This document shows, piece after piece, positions 1 to 8,399 of a DNA stretch of 64,000 nucleotides. This DNA is from Buttiauxella ferragutiae. GTDB taxonomy: Bacteria; Pseudomonadota; Gammaproteobacteria; Enterobacterales; Enterobacteriaceae. The translations under genes were made by a program, and so were the position numbers. Where the stretch lies: the NCBI RefSeq assembly GCF_001654915.1, contig NZ_LXEQ01000045.1; one strand, given 5' to 3'. Position 1 is the first letter of the stretch. Every line of letters starts with the position of its first letter. The notes below the pieces were generated by a model. The model made no database searches and was not told where the DNA came from. It saw nothing but the letters and a program-made list of their open reading frames with translations.

Positions 1-38
1 AGTCATCGGTACAGAGGTCATTGCTTTCAATTGTGTAT

Positions 39-371
39 CTATGGGAAATCTACCGGTGTGGAGGCGGTCGTCCAGTCAAGGGTGATCGAAAAACCATTCT
101 CTGCGCTGTCGATAGTGACAATGTAGCCTGCTGAAACGAATGAGTGAATGAGTTCGTTAAGATAACGCTGAGCACCACCATTTGCGGTGACTGGGTATTG
201 TTCCCTGGAGAAAAAACAAGACAGAGAACCCAGCTTATGTAGCTTCGGGTCCCTTAACCCTCTGACAAGTTTACTTGCCATCATCTTTTTTTCCGCTTCG
301 GATTGCTGAGTCACGTTACACATGTTTTTTTCATAAGTTTGCCGCAGAAAACGGGCATTGGGTATAATCAT
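39..371 (-). CDS. hypothetical protein, 110 aa
   Basis: The frame has protein-like composition: a charged first half rich in Lys, Arg and Glu, then a more hydrophobic C-terminal half containing GGAQRYLNELIHSFVSAGY. I see no signal peptide, membrane segment or motif that I can name. The start ATG at 371 has only a weak AAGAA-like ribosome site. The gene sits alone at the window edge, followed upstream by AT-rich DNA, so an accessory origin is plausible. I do not recognise the family. A chance open frame cannot be excluded, although base composition is more balanced than in the AT-rich frames next to it. Confidence 0.45.
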   Translation of the reverse strand: MIIPNARFLRQTYEKNMCNVTQQSEAEKKMMASKLVRGLRDPKLHKLGSLSCFFSREQYPVTANGGAQRYLNELIHSFVSAGYIVTIDSAENGFSITLDWTTASTPVDFP

Positions 372-1768
372 TTATTTTAACATTCTTTTTTTCAGTAACC
401 TGAGAGCCATCAAAGGCAAATGGTATTTTTGCCATTCATCATCGTGTAAAGAGAAACCTTTGTGAGCGGACAGGCATTAAGTGTTCTGTTTTAGTTTTCG
501 TAAACATACATACCTACAATGTCCGTATCCCGACGAATGATACGCGAAGTTTGAAGCAGAATGGAAAAGGAAGATGTGTTGTAAATGCAGTAATGTGTCT
601 ATTTTTAAATACATTACTTCTTGATGTAGAGTCGGAATATTAGATCGCAACGGATGCGGTCTGACATATTTCGATGATGATGTGCTGACCTCCTTAGCAG
701 TCTTCATCATATTATAATGCAGGTGGTGAATAGAGTGCAGAGCATGAAATTATGCACCTCAGTAATTTGTGTTGAGCTAATAGGTAATCGAATTTGTTAA
801 ATTAATGAGGGATATGGTTAAAAAAATATCCATTCATAAGCAAGTAAATAATGAGGGTCGCGGTGGTGATATATATAGCCATGGCAAGCTGTACTAAATG
901 GTTTTGTTTTATTTTTAAACCAAAAAATTTTAATATTTTATTTTCTTGATACATCTCGTTACCTGTTGTTGCGGGTTGTAAAGTTAAGTTGTGGTATAAA
1001 CACACTCTCACTTTAATATTCTCAATAGCCACATAATACCAGTAAGATATTTAAGCTGGGATTTTATGCGGCGGCATCCCTGTGCTGATGTTTTGTATGC
1101 CTGCTATGCATTATGTTATTTATTTTTTTTACACACTTATAAAGTGAAGGTGCGAATTGTGAATGGTGTTCTTGAAAAATTCATCGTGGAAAACATTTAT
1201 TTTAAAATGTGTTTTTTATGGAATTGTTTTTTGAATATGTTAATAACAAGTTCCAGAGGTATTAGTTAGGGTTGCCCTACAAATGTTTTGCTAATACTTT
1301 AAACGGCACCGCTACGTCTGGCCAGTCACTTGAATAGAAGTAATCACATTTTCGCCACACTTGAGAGTATTTAATGAAAATTTTGAACTTTCAACACTTT
1401 CTACTGATGAAGCTTACACACTCTGTAATAAAAATAATTTATGGTAAAACAAAAAACGCGCTAAAAATTTCGATTTAAATACCTTGGGTAATACAGGGAT
1501 GTGCCATGACACCTGCTGACCTGCTGATTAACACACCTCGATGTTAATCATGTCTTCATAAGCCACTACATTAAAAGCATTTAATTTTTAAGCGAATTGT
1601 GCCGCTTACATATTGTGTGCTGTACATTTTATTTATGTTTTAACGAGACAACAAATGGTTTCAATGATCTATTGTTCTAATCTGTTGAATTTAAAACGCT
1701 AATTGACCATGCGAGAATCTTATATATCTACGCAACTGATTTTTTAAAAAGGAATTAACGGTAAAACC
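372..1768. other. long AT-rich stretch without a clear gene
   Basis: About 1.4 kb of strongly AT-rich DNA separates the first small gene from the fepE-like gene. It holds only short frames with poor protein character, apart from a possible 50-residue membrane peptide at 802-954. Such AT-rich blocks are typical H-NS targets and often mark acquired or decaying DNA; that is inference. No insertion-sequence ends, tRNA or strong terminator was seen. Confidence 0.5.
802..954 (-). CDS. possible small membrane protein, 50 aa
   Basis: Read from the ATG at 954, the frame encodes a 50-residue peptide with a basic N-terminus (MYQENKILKFFGLKIKQ) and one hydrophobic segment at about residues 21-42, ending NHIPH. 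An AGG lies seven bases before the ATG. A longer frame begins at 1032 but adds a non-hydrophobic leader and lacks a better ribosome site. AT-rich DNA often gives hydrophobic frames by chance, so this is only a candidate. No family recognised. Confidence 0.25.
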   Translation of the reverse strand: MYQENKILKFFGLKIKQNHLVQLAMAIYITTATLIIYLLMNGYFFNHIPH

Positions 1769-2884
1769 ATGTCGTCTATCGAAGTAAAAGCCAACCAGTC
1801 AGAAAATGTTTTCCCTTATCAGTGCCCCCCTCATCGTGAGGAGATTGACCTACTGGAGATATTGGCAACCTTGTTTGCAGCCAGAAAGCAGATAGTTGTC
1901 ATCATGTTTCTCTTTGCCCTGGCTGGCCTTGCTGCCAGTTTCCTGATCCCGCAAAAATGGACCAGCCAAGCCATTGTTACCAAATCTGAAAAAAAGCAGG
2001 TAATTGAACTGACTCACTCGGTGACAAATATGGCAGCGCTGGGCGTAGACGTGAAAGTTGAAGTGGACAGCATCTATAATACGTTTTTGAAAATGTTTGA
2101 TTCTCAAGAGTTGCGTGGAGAATTTCTTGCTCAATCGCCTTATGTTAAGGCGCTGTTGGACAATAAAGAAGTTAATAAGAGTGAGCTGAACCGGGCGATT
2201 ACCATTGTGTCGGGGAATTTTAAGTCCCAGAACAACAGTGATCCGAAAAATACAGATAGCGCACCTTATTCTTCCTGGACCCTGAGCTTCACAGCCCCTT
2301 ATGCCAATGACGCTCAGCAGCTGCTGGAAAACTATATTCAATTTATTGTCGCCAAAGTGAAGAAAAAAGTGATGGAAGATCTGAAAAACTCTATCGATCT
2401 AAAAATTTCGACAGAGAAAAGTAAGCTGGCATTAGAACGCGCGTATCTTGAAAATCAGCATCATATCAAGGTGCAACGCCTTGTTTATTCTCTACAAGTA
2501 GCCAACGCTGCAGGGATCAAAAAACCGGTCTACAGCAATGGTCAGTCGGTCAAAGACGATCCTGATTATTCTGTTGCACTGGGTGCTGATGGTTTAACTG
2601 AAAAGCTCAAGATTGAGAAATCCATTAACGATGTCGCTGAACTGAATGCACAACTGCAGAACAGTGAGCATTTGTTAACTCAGCTTAAAGCGATTCATCT
2701 CGGTGATGTTAATTTCACGCCGTACACTTATCAGATGCAACCTTCTTTGCCGGTGAAAAAAGATGGCCCGGGTAAATCCTTAATTATTGTTCTTGCAGCG
2801 CTTCTGGGCTTATTGGTTGCTTCGGGTACGGTATTGGTGCGTCATGCGATGGGGAACCGCATGGAAAAGGAACAGCTGATCTAA
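1769..2884 (+). CDS. fepE: FepE-type O-antigen chain-length regulator
   Basis: This 371-residue inner-membrane protein belongs to the Wzz/FepE polysaccharide co-polymerase family, which sets the modal length of O-antigen chains during Wzy-dependent polymerisation. It has membrane segments near residues 41-60 and 337-356 flanking a large periplasmic domain. Family blocks are visible: PQKWTSQAIV just after the first segment, ANAAGIKKPVYSNGQ in the middle and SLPVKKDGPGK before the second. These match FepE more closely than WzzB. It stands alone, with no enterobactin genes around it (fepE lies near fep/ent in E. coli) and no O-antigen cluster. The EPS operon further right has its own co-polymerase, so this gene probably acts on O-antigen made elsewhere. 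Confidence 0.85.
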   Translation: MSSIEVKANQSENVFPYQCPPHREEIDLLEILATLFAARKQIVVIMFLFALAGLAASFLIPQKWTSQAIVTKSEKKQVIELTHSVTNMAALGVDVKVEVDSIYNTFLKMFDSQELRGEFLAQSPYVKALLDNKEVNKSELNRAITIVSGNFKSQNNSDPKNTDSAPYSSWTLSFTAPYANDAQQLLENYIQFIVAKVKKKVMEDLKNSIDLKISTEKSKLALERAYLENQHHIKVQRLVYSLQVANAAGIKKPVYSNGQSVKDDPDYSVALGADGLTEKLKIEKSINDVAELNAQLQNSEHLLTQLKAIHLGDVNFTPYTYQMQPSLPVKKDGPGKSLIIVLAALLGLLVASGTVLVRHAMGNRMEKEQLI

Positions 2885-2908
2885 AACCTTTTTTACGTTA
2901 TATGAATT

Positions 2909-2940
2909 AATGGCTCCCAGAGGGAGCCATTGTTGTTTGT
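2909..2940 (+). terminator. terminator after fepE
   Basis: A perfect 10-bp stem (AATGGCTCCC / GGGAGCCATT) with a three-base loop, followed by the T-rich tract TGTTGTTTGT, starts 25 bases after the fepE stop codon. Confidence 0.8.
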
Positions 2941-3230
2941 AGCTTCGTCTCATTCAGACGATATCCAGTTTCTGGCTACTTAGCGTCGGTGTTCCCGCCA
3001 TATTCCTTCTACAACCTATTACTTTGTGTCATTGGTAGTTAGGAGGTACGCCTTTATTCTGGATAAGTAGTCAAAAGTAGGGAATATCCGATGCACACGC
3101 TTTGTCAGTTTGGCAAGTATGATGTCTTTGGCACCCGGTAAACCTTCCACATGCGATTTGCTTCGAGTCCTGCCTTTAGCTGGTCGTCCTTGACCGGCTT
3201 GATTAGATTCTTTATGTGACTAACCGAAGA
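2941..3230. other. gap with a start-less open frame on the minus strand
   Basis: No complete gene is visible. On the minus strand about 64 codons (roughly 3019-3213) are open without a start codon, just downstream of the channel gene, and read like protein (for example GRPAKGRTRSKSHVEG). The channel's own frame also stays open for over 40 codons beyond its stop. This may be the remnant of a lost gene; no family recognised. Confidence 0.3.
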
Positions 3231-5609
3231 TCATTTTTGTGACTGGCTCAGGTCGACACCCGCGTTACGCAGCATTTTAAGTATTTCGTATAGAAGGTCA
3301 CTGCGCGTTGAGCCGACAATACGCGGACTGATGACATAACCGGTCACGCTCAGCACAATGCCATTCGGCCCCAACTCCTTAAAACTCACTGATGGTGCAG
3401 GGGCTTCAAGAATCGATTCATGCTGACGATAAGCATCCAGCAATAAGGTACGAACCTGTTCTGGATCGATATTCAGTGGGAAGGTGAGGGTGATAGTCGC
3501 CACACCCTGTGCATTACCCATTGTGGCATTACGCACATTTTGCGAGATAAGCTGCGAGTTTGGCACAATCACCGTGGATTTATCACTGAGCTGGATCTCG
3601 GTGGCGCGAACGTTAATACGGCGAATATCTCCTTCAACCCCACTGATGCTGATCAAATCACCCACTTTCACCGGGCGCTCAGTCAACAGAATCAGACCGG
3701 AGATGAAGTTCTTCACAATCTCTTGCAGACCGAAACCGATACCGACCGATAAGGCACTGACTATCCATGCCAGTTTGTTCCACTCGATGCCAAGCATAGA
3801 GAAGGTCAGCATGATGATTAACACATAGCCAATGTTGGCAAACAGTGTCACCAACGAGGCACGCATCCCGCGGTCCAGCTTGGTTTTTGGCAGAAAATCT
3901 TTATCCAGCCAGCGACGCGTAGACCGTAATACATATAAGCCGACGACAAGGCACAGCAAGGCATTCATCACCCGGGAAGGGATAATATTTGAGCCTTCGA
4001 GTCCTTTTCCACCCCATATCTCTGCAACGTTGTTGAGTAACTCAAGAGGTGTGGTACTACCGAAAGTGCCATTTATCAGTGCAACCGTGGCCAGCAGCAG
4101 CAGCAGGGTTTTACCTAAACCGGTGAACAGTGTGTCGGCAAGTGACAGATGTCGGTCGTTGACGCTCAATGAGCTTTTGAGCATTTTCCCGCAATAGGTG
4201 GTCGGCGAAAATACGATGTCACAAAGATCCACCACAAAGTTGGCCAGCAGATACCAGCAACTCAGAACCAGTCCTATCCATAACAATTCAAAGCTAATAA
4301 AACGTGCTAGTGGGATATAGCCAATTAACAAGCTAAGTATAATCACCATTGACGTGAGGCTTATTGCCAGATGAATAAGCCCGGCAATGGTTGATCGTAC
4401 TTCAGATTCTTCACCTTCATCACGCATCATACGGCGTATGCGGTTGACCCGCAGCGGGGCGACCAGGCCGATTATCCCGACCAGCAAGGCCAGCAGGCCA
4501 TTACCCAACAGCGTCAACTCGATGCTTGCCCCCACCAGGGCATTCAGTTGCTCGAATGTGCCGAAGATAAAGATAGAGGTTGCCAGTATGGCTGGAAACG
4601 GAGCCAGGATTTTTACGACGGGATCAGCAATACCAGGTAAACGCCAGGAAGGTTGGCGGTGAGAGAGTAACGAGATCCCTAAAGCGGCAACCAACGATGA
4701 AAAATAGGTTAACCCTACCAACTGTCCGGCAAACTCATGCACCCAAAGCGAGGTTACGGGCAAACGAGTAAAAATATGGCACAGCAGTTGAACGCAGATC
4801 CCCAGCGTTAACAGGCACTCGAGGACGGTGACTGAGGCCAGGAAACTACGGCGAAAACGGCCCTGTGGCAGTACATGCAACAAGATCCAGTTGATAGGTT
4901 TATCCAGCACTCTGCGGCCGAATAAACCTATCGTTAGTGCCAGTAGCAAATAGACAGCAGAACCTATCTGCCACTCTTTGTCCCACGCTTGCTGCCAGGC
5001 ATCACGCAGTTGTGACGAGAATTTGTTGAACCGTGCGACATCCTGATCGCTTGGGTTGAGCAGTGGCGTCCAGAATGCTTCACCTAACAGTGTTCCTGTG
5101 TTCAGTGCTATCTGGGTTTTTAGTGCACCGCGTCGCATTTCATCAATTTGCGCTGATAGATTTTGCGCACCAATGGCGATGACTTTGGCCTGCTCAATTT
5201 GTGTGGTGAGCAATGCCTTGCTGCTGTTTAAGCTTTTACGTTGGCTCACCACCTGGGTGGTTTCTGTTAACGTGCCGTTCGTGGGAGCGGGTCCTAATAC
5301 CTCAAGTTGCGCCACGACTTGCGCCAGTTGTGGTTCCAGCGTTGCCATCAGTTGCTCGGTATCATTGGCGAGTAACTGGGCATCATTATTCAGACTGGTG
5401 AACTGTTTATCGGTTTTTGCGGTAGAAACCTGCTGTTTAAGCAAGTCCAGCCGTTGTTGTAGCTTTGGTAATATGCTGCTGGAATCAACCTTAACCGATG
5501 CTTGCTCGATGGACGGTTCGACGCTTTCATTCGCCCAACTCGTAGATTGGGCGAACAACAGATATGAAAAACATACCAGTAACAGGGATATTCGTAATCT
5601 TTTTTGCAT
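3231..5609 (-). CDS. MscS-family mechanosensitive channel with DUF3772-like region
   Basis: A 792-residue inner-membrane protein. It opens with a signal peptide (LLLVCFSYLLFAQSTSWA), then a periplasmic, coiled-coil-prone region to about residue 200, a series of hydrophobic segments (about 210-600), and a C-terminal MscS domain. The MscS signature is clear: VGIGFGLQEIVKNFISG in the pore helix, then TERPVKVGDLISISGVEG and the beta domain with VPNSQLISQNVRN. Large MscS relatives of this plan (YjeP/MscM, YbiO, DUF3772 proteins) act as osmotic safety valves. It is monocistronic, reads towards fepE and has no functional link to its neighbours. The DUF3772 label is from memory of the domain plan; the MscS domain is certain. 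Confidence 0.9.
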   Translation of the reverse strand: MQKRLRISLLLVCFSYLLFAQSTSWANESVEPSIEQASVKVDSSSILPKLQQRLDLLKQQVSTAKTDKQFTSLNNDAQLLANDTEQLMATLEPQLAQVVAQLEVLGPAPTNGTLTETTQVVSQRKSLNSSKALLTTQIEQAKVIAIGAQNLSAQIDEMRRGALKTQIALNTGTLLGEAFWTPLLNPSDQDVARFNKFSSQLRDAWQQAWDKEWQIGSAVYLLLALTIGLFGRRVLDKPINWILLHVLPQGRFRRSFLASVTVLECLLTLGICVQLLCHIFTRLPVTSLWVHEFAGQLVGLTYFSSLVAALGISLLSHRQPSWRLPGIADPVVKILAPFPAILATSIFIFGTFEQLNALVGASIELTLLGNGLLALLVGIIGLVAPLRVNRIRRMMRDEGEESEVRSTIAGLIHLAISLTSMVIILSLLIGYIPLARFISFELLWIGLVLSCWYLLANFVVDLCDIVFSPTTYCGKMLKSSLSVNDRHLSLADTLFTGLGKTLLLLLATVALINGTFGSTTPLELLNNVAEIWGGKGLEGSNIIPSRVMNALLCLVVGLYVLRSTRRWLDKDFLPKTKLDRGMRASLVTLFANIGYVLIIMLTFSMLGIEWNKLAWIVSALSVGIGFGLQEIVKNFISGLILLTERPVKVGDLISISGVEGDIRRINVRATEIQLSDKSTVIVPNSQLISQNVRNATMGNAQGVATITLTFPLNIDPEQVRTLLLDAYRQHESILEAPAPSVSFKELGPNGIVLSVTGYVISPRIVGSTRSDLLYEILKMLRNAGVDLSQSQK

Positions 5610-5777
5610 AGAAAGCGGCGCTCAGGAATGCGAAAACATTGATGTCAGGGGATAAACAGCTAAGGAAACTTATTCGTCAGAAGAGGCATGCGACAAGTGC
5701 TTGATTCAATAGTTGAATAATGAATCTGTGTCACATTAACGGTAAGTTACTATCTGGATTTTACATAAATTCGAGAT

Positions 5778-5894
5778 ATGGATCACTATTATTGCCTCAT
5801 CAAAGCGGAAAAAACCTTGTTGATGCTGATAATTACTTTATTTATTAGTGTGATATTAGTCGTGAAATTTTCTGTGCGAATTACGGAGCGATAA
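5778..5894 (+). CDS. possible 38-aa single-pass membrane peptide
   Basis: In the gap between the channel gene and yecA, an ATG at 5778 opens 38 codons encoding MDHYYCLIKAEKT, then one strongly hydrophobic segment (LLMLIITLFISVILVVKF, about residues 14-31), then a basic tail (SVRITER). This basic-TM-basic plan is common among real enterobacterial small membrane proteins. The ribosome site is weak (CGAG only three bases from the ATG), which lowers confidence. Not assigned to a named family. Confidence 0.3.
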   Translation: MDHYYCLIKAEKTLLMLIITLFISVILVVKFSVRITER

Positions 5895-6083
5895 AGGTTA
5901 ATCAGGTTGCCAGTAATGGAGGCTAAACGGTTGTTCTTTATGTAATTTACATATTCATCATATCCTTCCTGATAAAAACTTCATTTTTAGGTTAAAGTCG
6001 CTGCAATTCACAGGCCGAACAGAGCATAAAAGTCTGCCTGCTAAATTCGAATTAAAAATCAATCACTTTTTGGAGAACACAGT

Positions 6084-6662
6084 ATGAATCATGGGCCGCT
6101 AAACGAAGAAGAACTGGAATGGCTGGATGACACTCTCACCAAATACGGGAGTGATGATTCCGTACTGGATGTCTCTGAACTGGATGGGATGTTAACCGCG
6201 ATTCTTTCTGCACCGAAGATGATTACGCTTGCCGACTGGCAAGCAGCAGTGTGGGGTGGTGAAAAGCAACTTCCGCATTGGGAAAGCGCACAAGAACAGC
6301 AGCGCTTTAACGAGCTTGCTTCTCAGCATATGAATGATATTGCAGAACGTCTGTGCCATGCACCTGATCAGTTCGAGCCACTGTTTGGTTATCGAGAAGT
6401 GGACGGAAATGATTACACCATCGTTGAAGAGTGGTGTTTTGGCTACATGCGCGGTGTCGCGCTAAGTGGCATTACAGCTTTGCCAGAAACACTGCAAGGC
6501 GCGCTGGAGGCGATAGCCTTACATGGTGAAGAAGCCAATATCGCTAAGCTGGAACAGATGACCGAAGAAGAATATGAAACGAGTCAGGCAGCTATTGGGC
6601 CAGCAGCACTGGAATTACATCGTTATTGGCAAGCACAGTCTGCGACAGAAACCGTTCATTAA
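6084..6662 (+). CDS. yecA: YecA-like UPF0149 protein lacking the SEC-C tail
   Basis: 192 residues of the UPF0149/YecA family. The conserved helical core is intact: EEELEWLDDTLTKYGSDDSVLDVSELDGMLTA at the start, then FEPLFGYREVDG and EEWCFGYMRGVAL. E. coli YecA is about 221 residues and ends in a SEC-C zinc motif (CxCxSGxxxxxCC). Here the protein stops at ATETVH straight after the helical domain, with no cysteine motif. The motif in YecA/SecA relatives is linked to ribosome or SecB contact, so this version may have lost that interaction. Start chosen at the ATG preceded by TGGAGAACACAGT. The location fits the backbone, where yecA lies on the tyrP/ftnA side. Confidence 0.9.
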   Translation: MNHGPLNEEELEWLDDTLTKYGSDDSVLDVSELDGMLTAILSAPKMITLADWQAAVWGGEKQLPHWESAQEQQRFNELASQHMNDIAERLCHAPDQFEPLFGYREVDGNDYTIVEEWCFGYMRGVALSGITALPETLQGALEAIALHGEEANIAKLEQMTEEEYETSQAAIGPAALELHRYWQAQSATETVH

Positions 6663-6688
6663 TCACACTTTTTAAAATATTTATTTCA

Positions 6689-6731
6689 CAAACAAAGTAT
6701 TCACTAAGCGAATACTTTGTTTGCTTTAATT
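6689..6731 (+). terminator. terminator after yecA
   Basis: A perfect 14-bp inverted repeat (CAAACAAAGTATTC / GAATACTTTGTTTG) with a seven-base loop is followed by CTTTAATTT. It separates yecA from the EPS operon. Confidence 0.75.
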
Positions 6732-6918
6732 TCCGCTAAACCATTCCTCCCAACGAACCTAAGTTAAATAGCAGCCTAAAAAACTGATCTAACTTATCTA
6801 TACAAAACAAATACCTGACTAGCCGTAACGCCCTTCATCAGCTAAATGTTGCCACCTTAGTTGAATGAAGTTATCTTTTACAATTCATAACAATCTTACA
6901 TCGTATTCTTTACACTTA

Positions 6919-6927
6919 TGGTATAAT
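6919..6927 (+). promoter_or_regulatory. extended -10 promoter of the EPS operon
   Basis: TG-G-TATAAT, a consensus extended -10 element, lies about 57 bases before the first EPS gene. The -35 region at 17 bp spacing is poor, as is usual for extended -10 promoters. No JUMPstart/ops sequence (GGCGGTAG) was seen between yecA and the operon, so RfaH control is not supported. Confidence 0.55.
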
Positions 6928-6983
6928 CAAAGCGGGAAAGGACTATATCAATAATCATAATTCGACTAAGCGCGAGTCTAACA

Positions 6984-8399
6984 ATGCTGAGAAATTCGCT
7001 GAAATTTACCCATGGAGGGTATCCAGTATTTATTAAGTTAGTTGATTTCATTTGTATTAACTCGATTTTAATATTGAGCGCCTTGCTATTATCGATGGAA
7101 TCAACTAGCACTGTATTAATGTTCAGCATTCTCTTCTCTACCGCATTTTTACTATTTGGTGAATATACCGAGCTTTATCTACATCGACCTAAAAACTGGA
7201 GTGTGCGTGGCCAGTTGCGTTTGATCTTATGTTCCTTCTTTACTGTTGTTTTTGTTGAAGTTATTAGGTTTTTATCGGGTGGTTTGCAATCAGTGGGTTA
7301 TTTAAACGCGCTGGAAAATAAGTTTGTTCCTGTAACTCTATTTTGGTATGCGATTCCTCTTTTTTTACTTTATTTAATCCATTTATTTATTCTCAAGAAA
7401 TCAACGAAAAAGAACATTCGCGTAGCTATTGTTGGGGTGACATCTAACGGGCTGGCCGCAGAAACTGCATTGCTCAAAGAATATTCAAATGTGAAGTTAG
7501 ATATGGCGTTTTACGATGAACGTGATGCTTCACGATTTAGTGAGTTGATTGACCGAATTAATAGCCCTTTTAAAGGTTCAGTTAGTGGTTTGGTTGAAGA
7601 GGCAAAAGCGGGTAGGGTCGATGAAATCTATATCGCTTTACCGTTAGTTGCGTTGGAAAGGATTCGCCATTTCCTGGCGGTGATGTCCGACACGACAGTC
7701 GACACTTACATCGTGCCAGACTTCAATTCTTACAGTTCTCACATGTCGGAGCTGCGCTCAGTCCATAATTTACAAACCATCAGCATCCTGAGTTCACCGT
7801 TTGAAGGTTTTGGTTCCTTTGTCAAACGAGCCGAAGATTTGGTACTGGGGAGTATTATCATGGTATTGATTTCTTCTCTGTTATTAGTGATTGGCATCGG
7901 GATAAAGCTGACTTCACGTGGGCCGGTATTTTTCAAACAAGACCGTTACGGCTTGAGTGGGCAAAGAATAAAGGTCTGGAAATTCCGGACTATGCGCGTT
8001 ATGGAAAACTCAGACACTGTCGTTCAAGCGACCAAAGACGATCCGCGGGTTACCCGCTTCGGCGCCTTTTTACGTCGTACATCGCTTGATGAACTACCGC
8101 AATTTTTTAATGTGCTACAAGGCAGCATGTCGATTGTTGGCCCAAGGCCGCATGCCGTCACGCATAACGAGCAATATCGCAAGCAAGTGGAAAACTACAT
8201 GATTCGCCACAAAGTTAAACCTGGGATCACAGGATTGGCGCAAATTAACGGCTATCGTGGCGAAATTGATGCACTTTATAAAATGGAAAAGCGCGTACAG
8301 TACGATATTGAATACATCCAAAGCTGGTCGTTGTGGCTAGATATCAAAATTATTATAAAAACTATTTTCAAAGGATTTATCGGGAAAAATGCATATTAA
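6984..8399 (+). CDS. undecaprenyl-phosphate sugar phosphotransferase (WcaJ/GumD type)
   Basis: This 471-residue inner-membrane enzyme starts EPS repeat-unit assembly by moving a sugar-1-phosphate from a nucleotide sugar to undecaprenyl phosphate. It has several N-terminal membrane segments (about residues 12-150), a soluble nucleotide-binding-like region (VAIVGVTSNGLAA), and a C-terminal bacterial sugar transferase domain from about residue 275. Signature motifs there are KVWKFRTMRVM, RRTSLDELPQFFNVLQGSMSIVGPRP and HKVKPGITGLAQINGYRGE. The whole layout resembles colanic acid WcaJ, which transfers glucose-1-phosphate; the sugar used here is inferred. First gene of the operon; its end overlaps the next gene by 11 bases. 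Confidence 0.93.
   Translation: MLRNSLKFTHGGYPVFIKLVDFICINSILILSALLLSMESTSTVLMFSILFSTAFLLFGEYTELYLHRPKNWSVRGQLRLILCSFFTVVFVEVIRFLSGGLQSVGYLNALENKFVPVTLFWYAIPLFLLYLIHLFILKKSTKKNIRVAIVGVTSNGLAAETALLKEYSNVKLDMAFYDERDASRFSELIDRINSPFKGSVSGLVEEAKAGRVDEIYIALPLVALERIRHFLAVMSDTTVDTYIVPDFNSYSSHMSELRSVHNLQTISILSSPFEGFGSFVKRAEDLVLGSIIMVLISSLLLVIGIGIKLTSRGPVFFKQDRYGLSGQRIKVWKFRTMRVMENSDTVVQATKDDPRVTRFGAFLRRTSLDELPQFFNVLQGSMSIVGPRPHAVTHNEQYRKQVENYMIRHKVKPGITGLAQINGYRGEIDALYKMEKRVQYDIEYIQSWSLWLDIKIIIKTIFKGFIGKNAY

Noticed and set aside
477..710. 77-codon minus-strand frame in AT-rich DNA
   Set aside because: His/Tyr-rich, low-complexity composition without family motif or clear start signal.
1066..1269. 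67-codon hydrophobic, Cys-rich plus-strand frame in AT-rich DNA
   Set aside because: Composition expected by chance in AT-rich sequence; no convincing ribosome site.
1850..2341. 163-codon minus-strand frame inside fepE
   Set aside because: The opposite strand carries conserved FepE blocks.
5056..5655. 199-codon plus-strand frame over the channel gene N-terminus
   Set aside because: Antisense to the signal peptide and periplasmic region of the MscS-family protein; Ser/Cys-rich shadow composition.
6732..6983. Search for a JUMPstart/ops element before the EPS operon
   Set aside because: No GGCGGTAG core was found, so RfaH-dependent elongation is not claimed.
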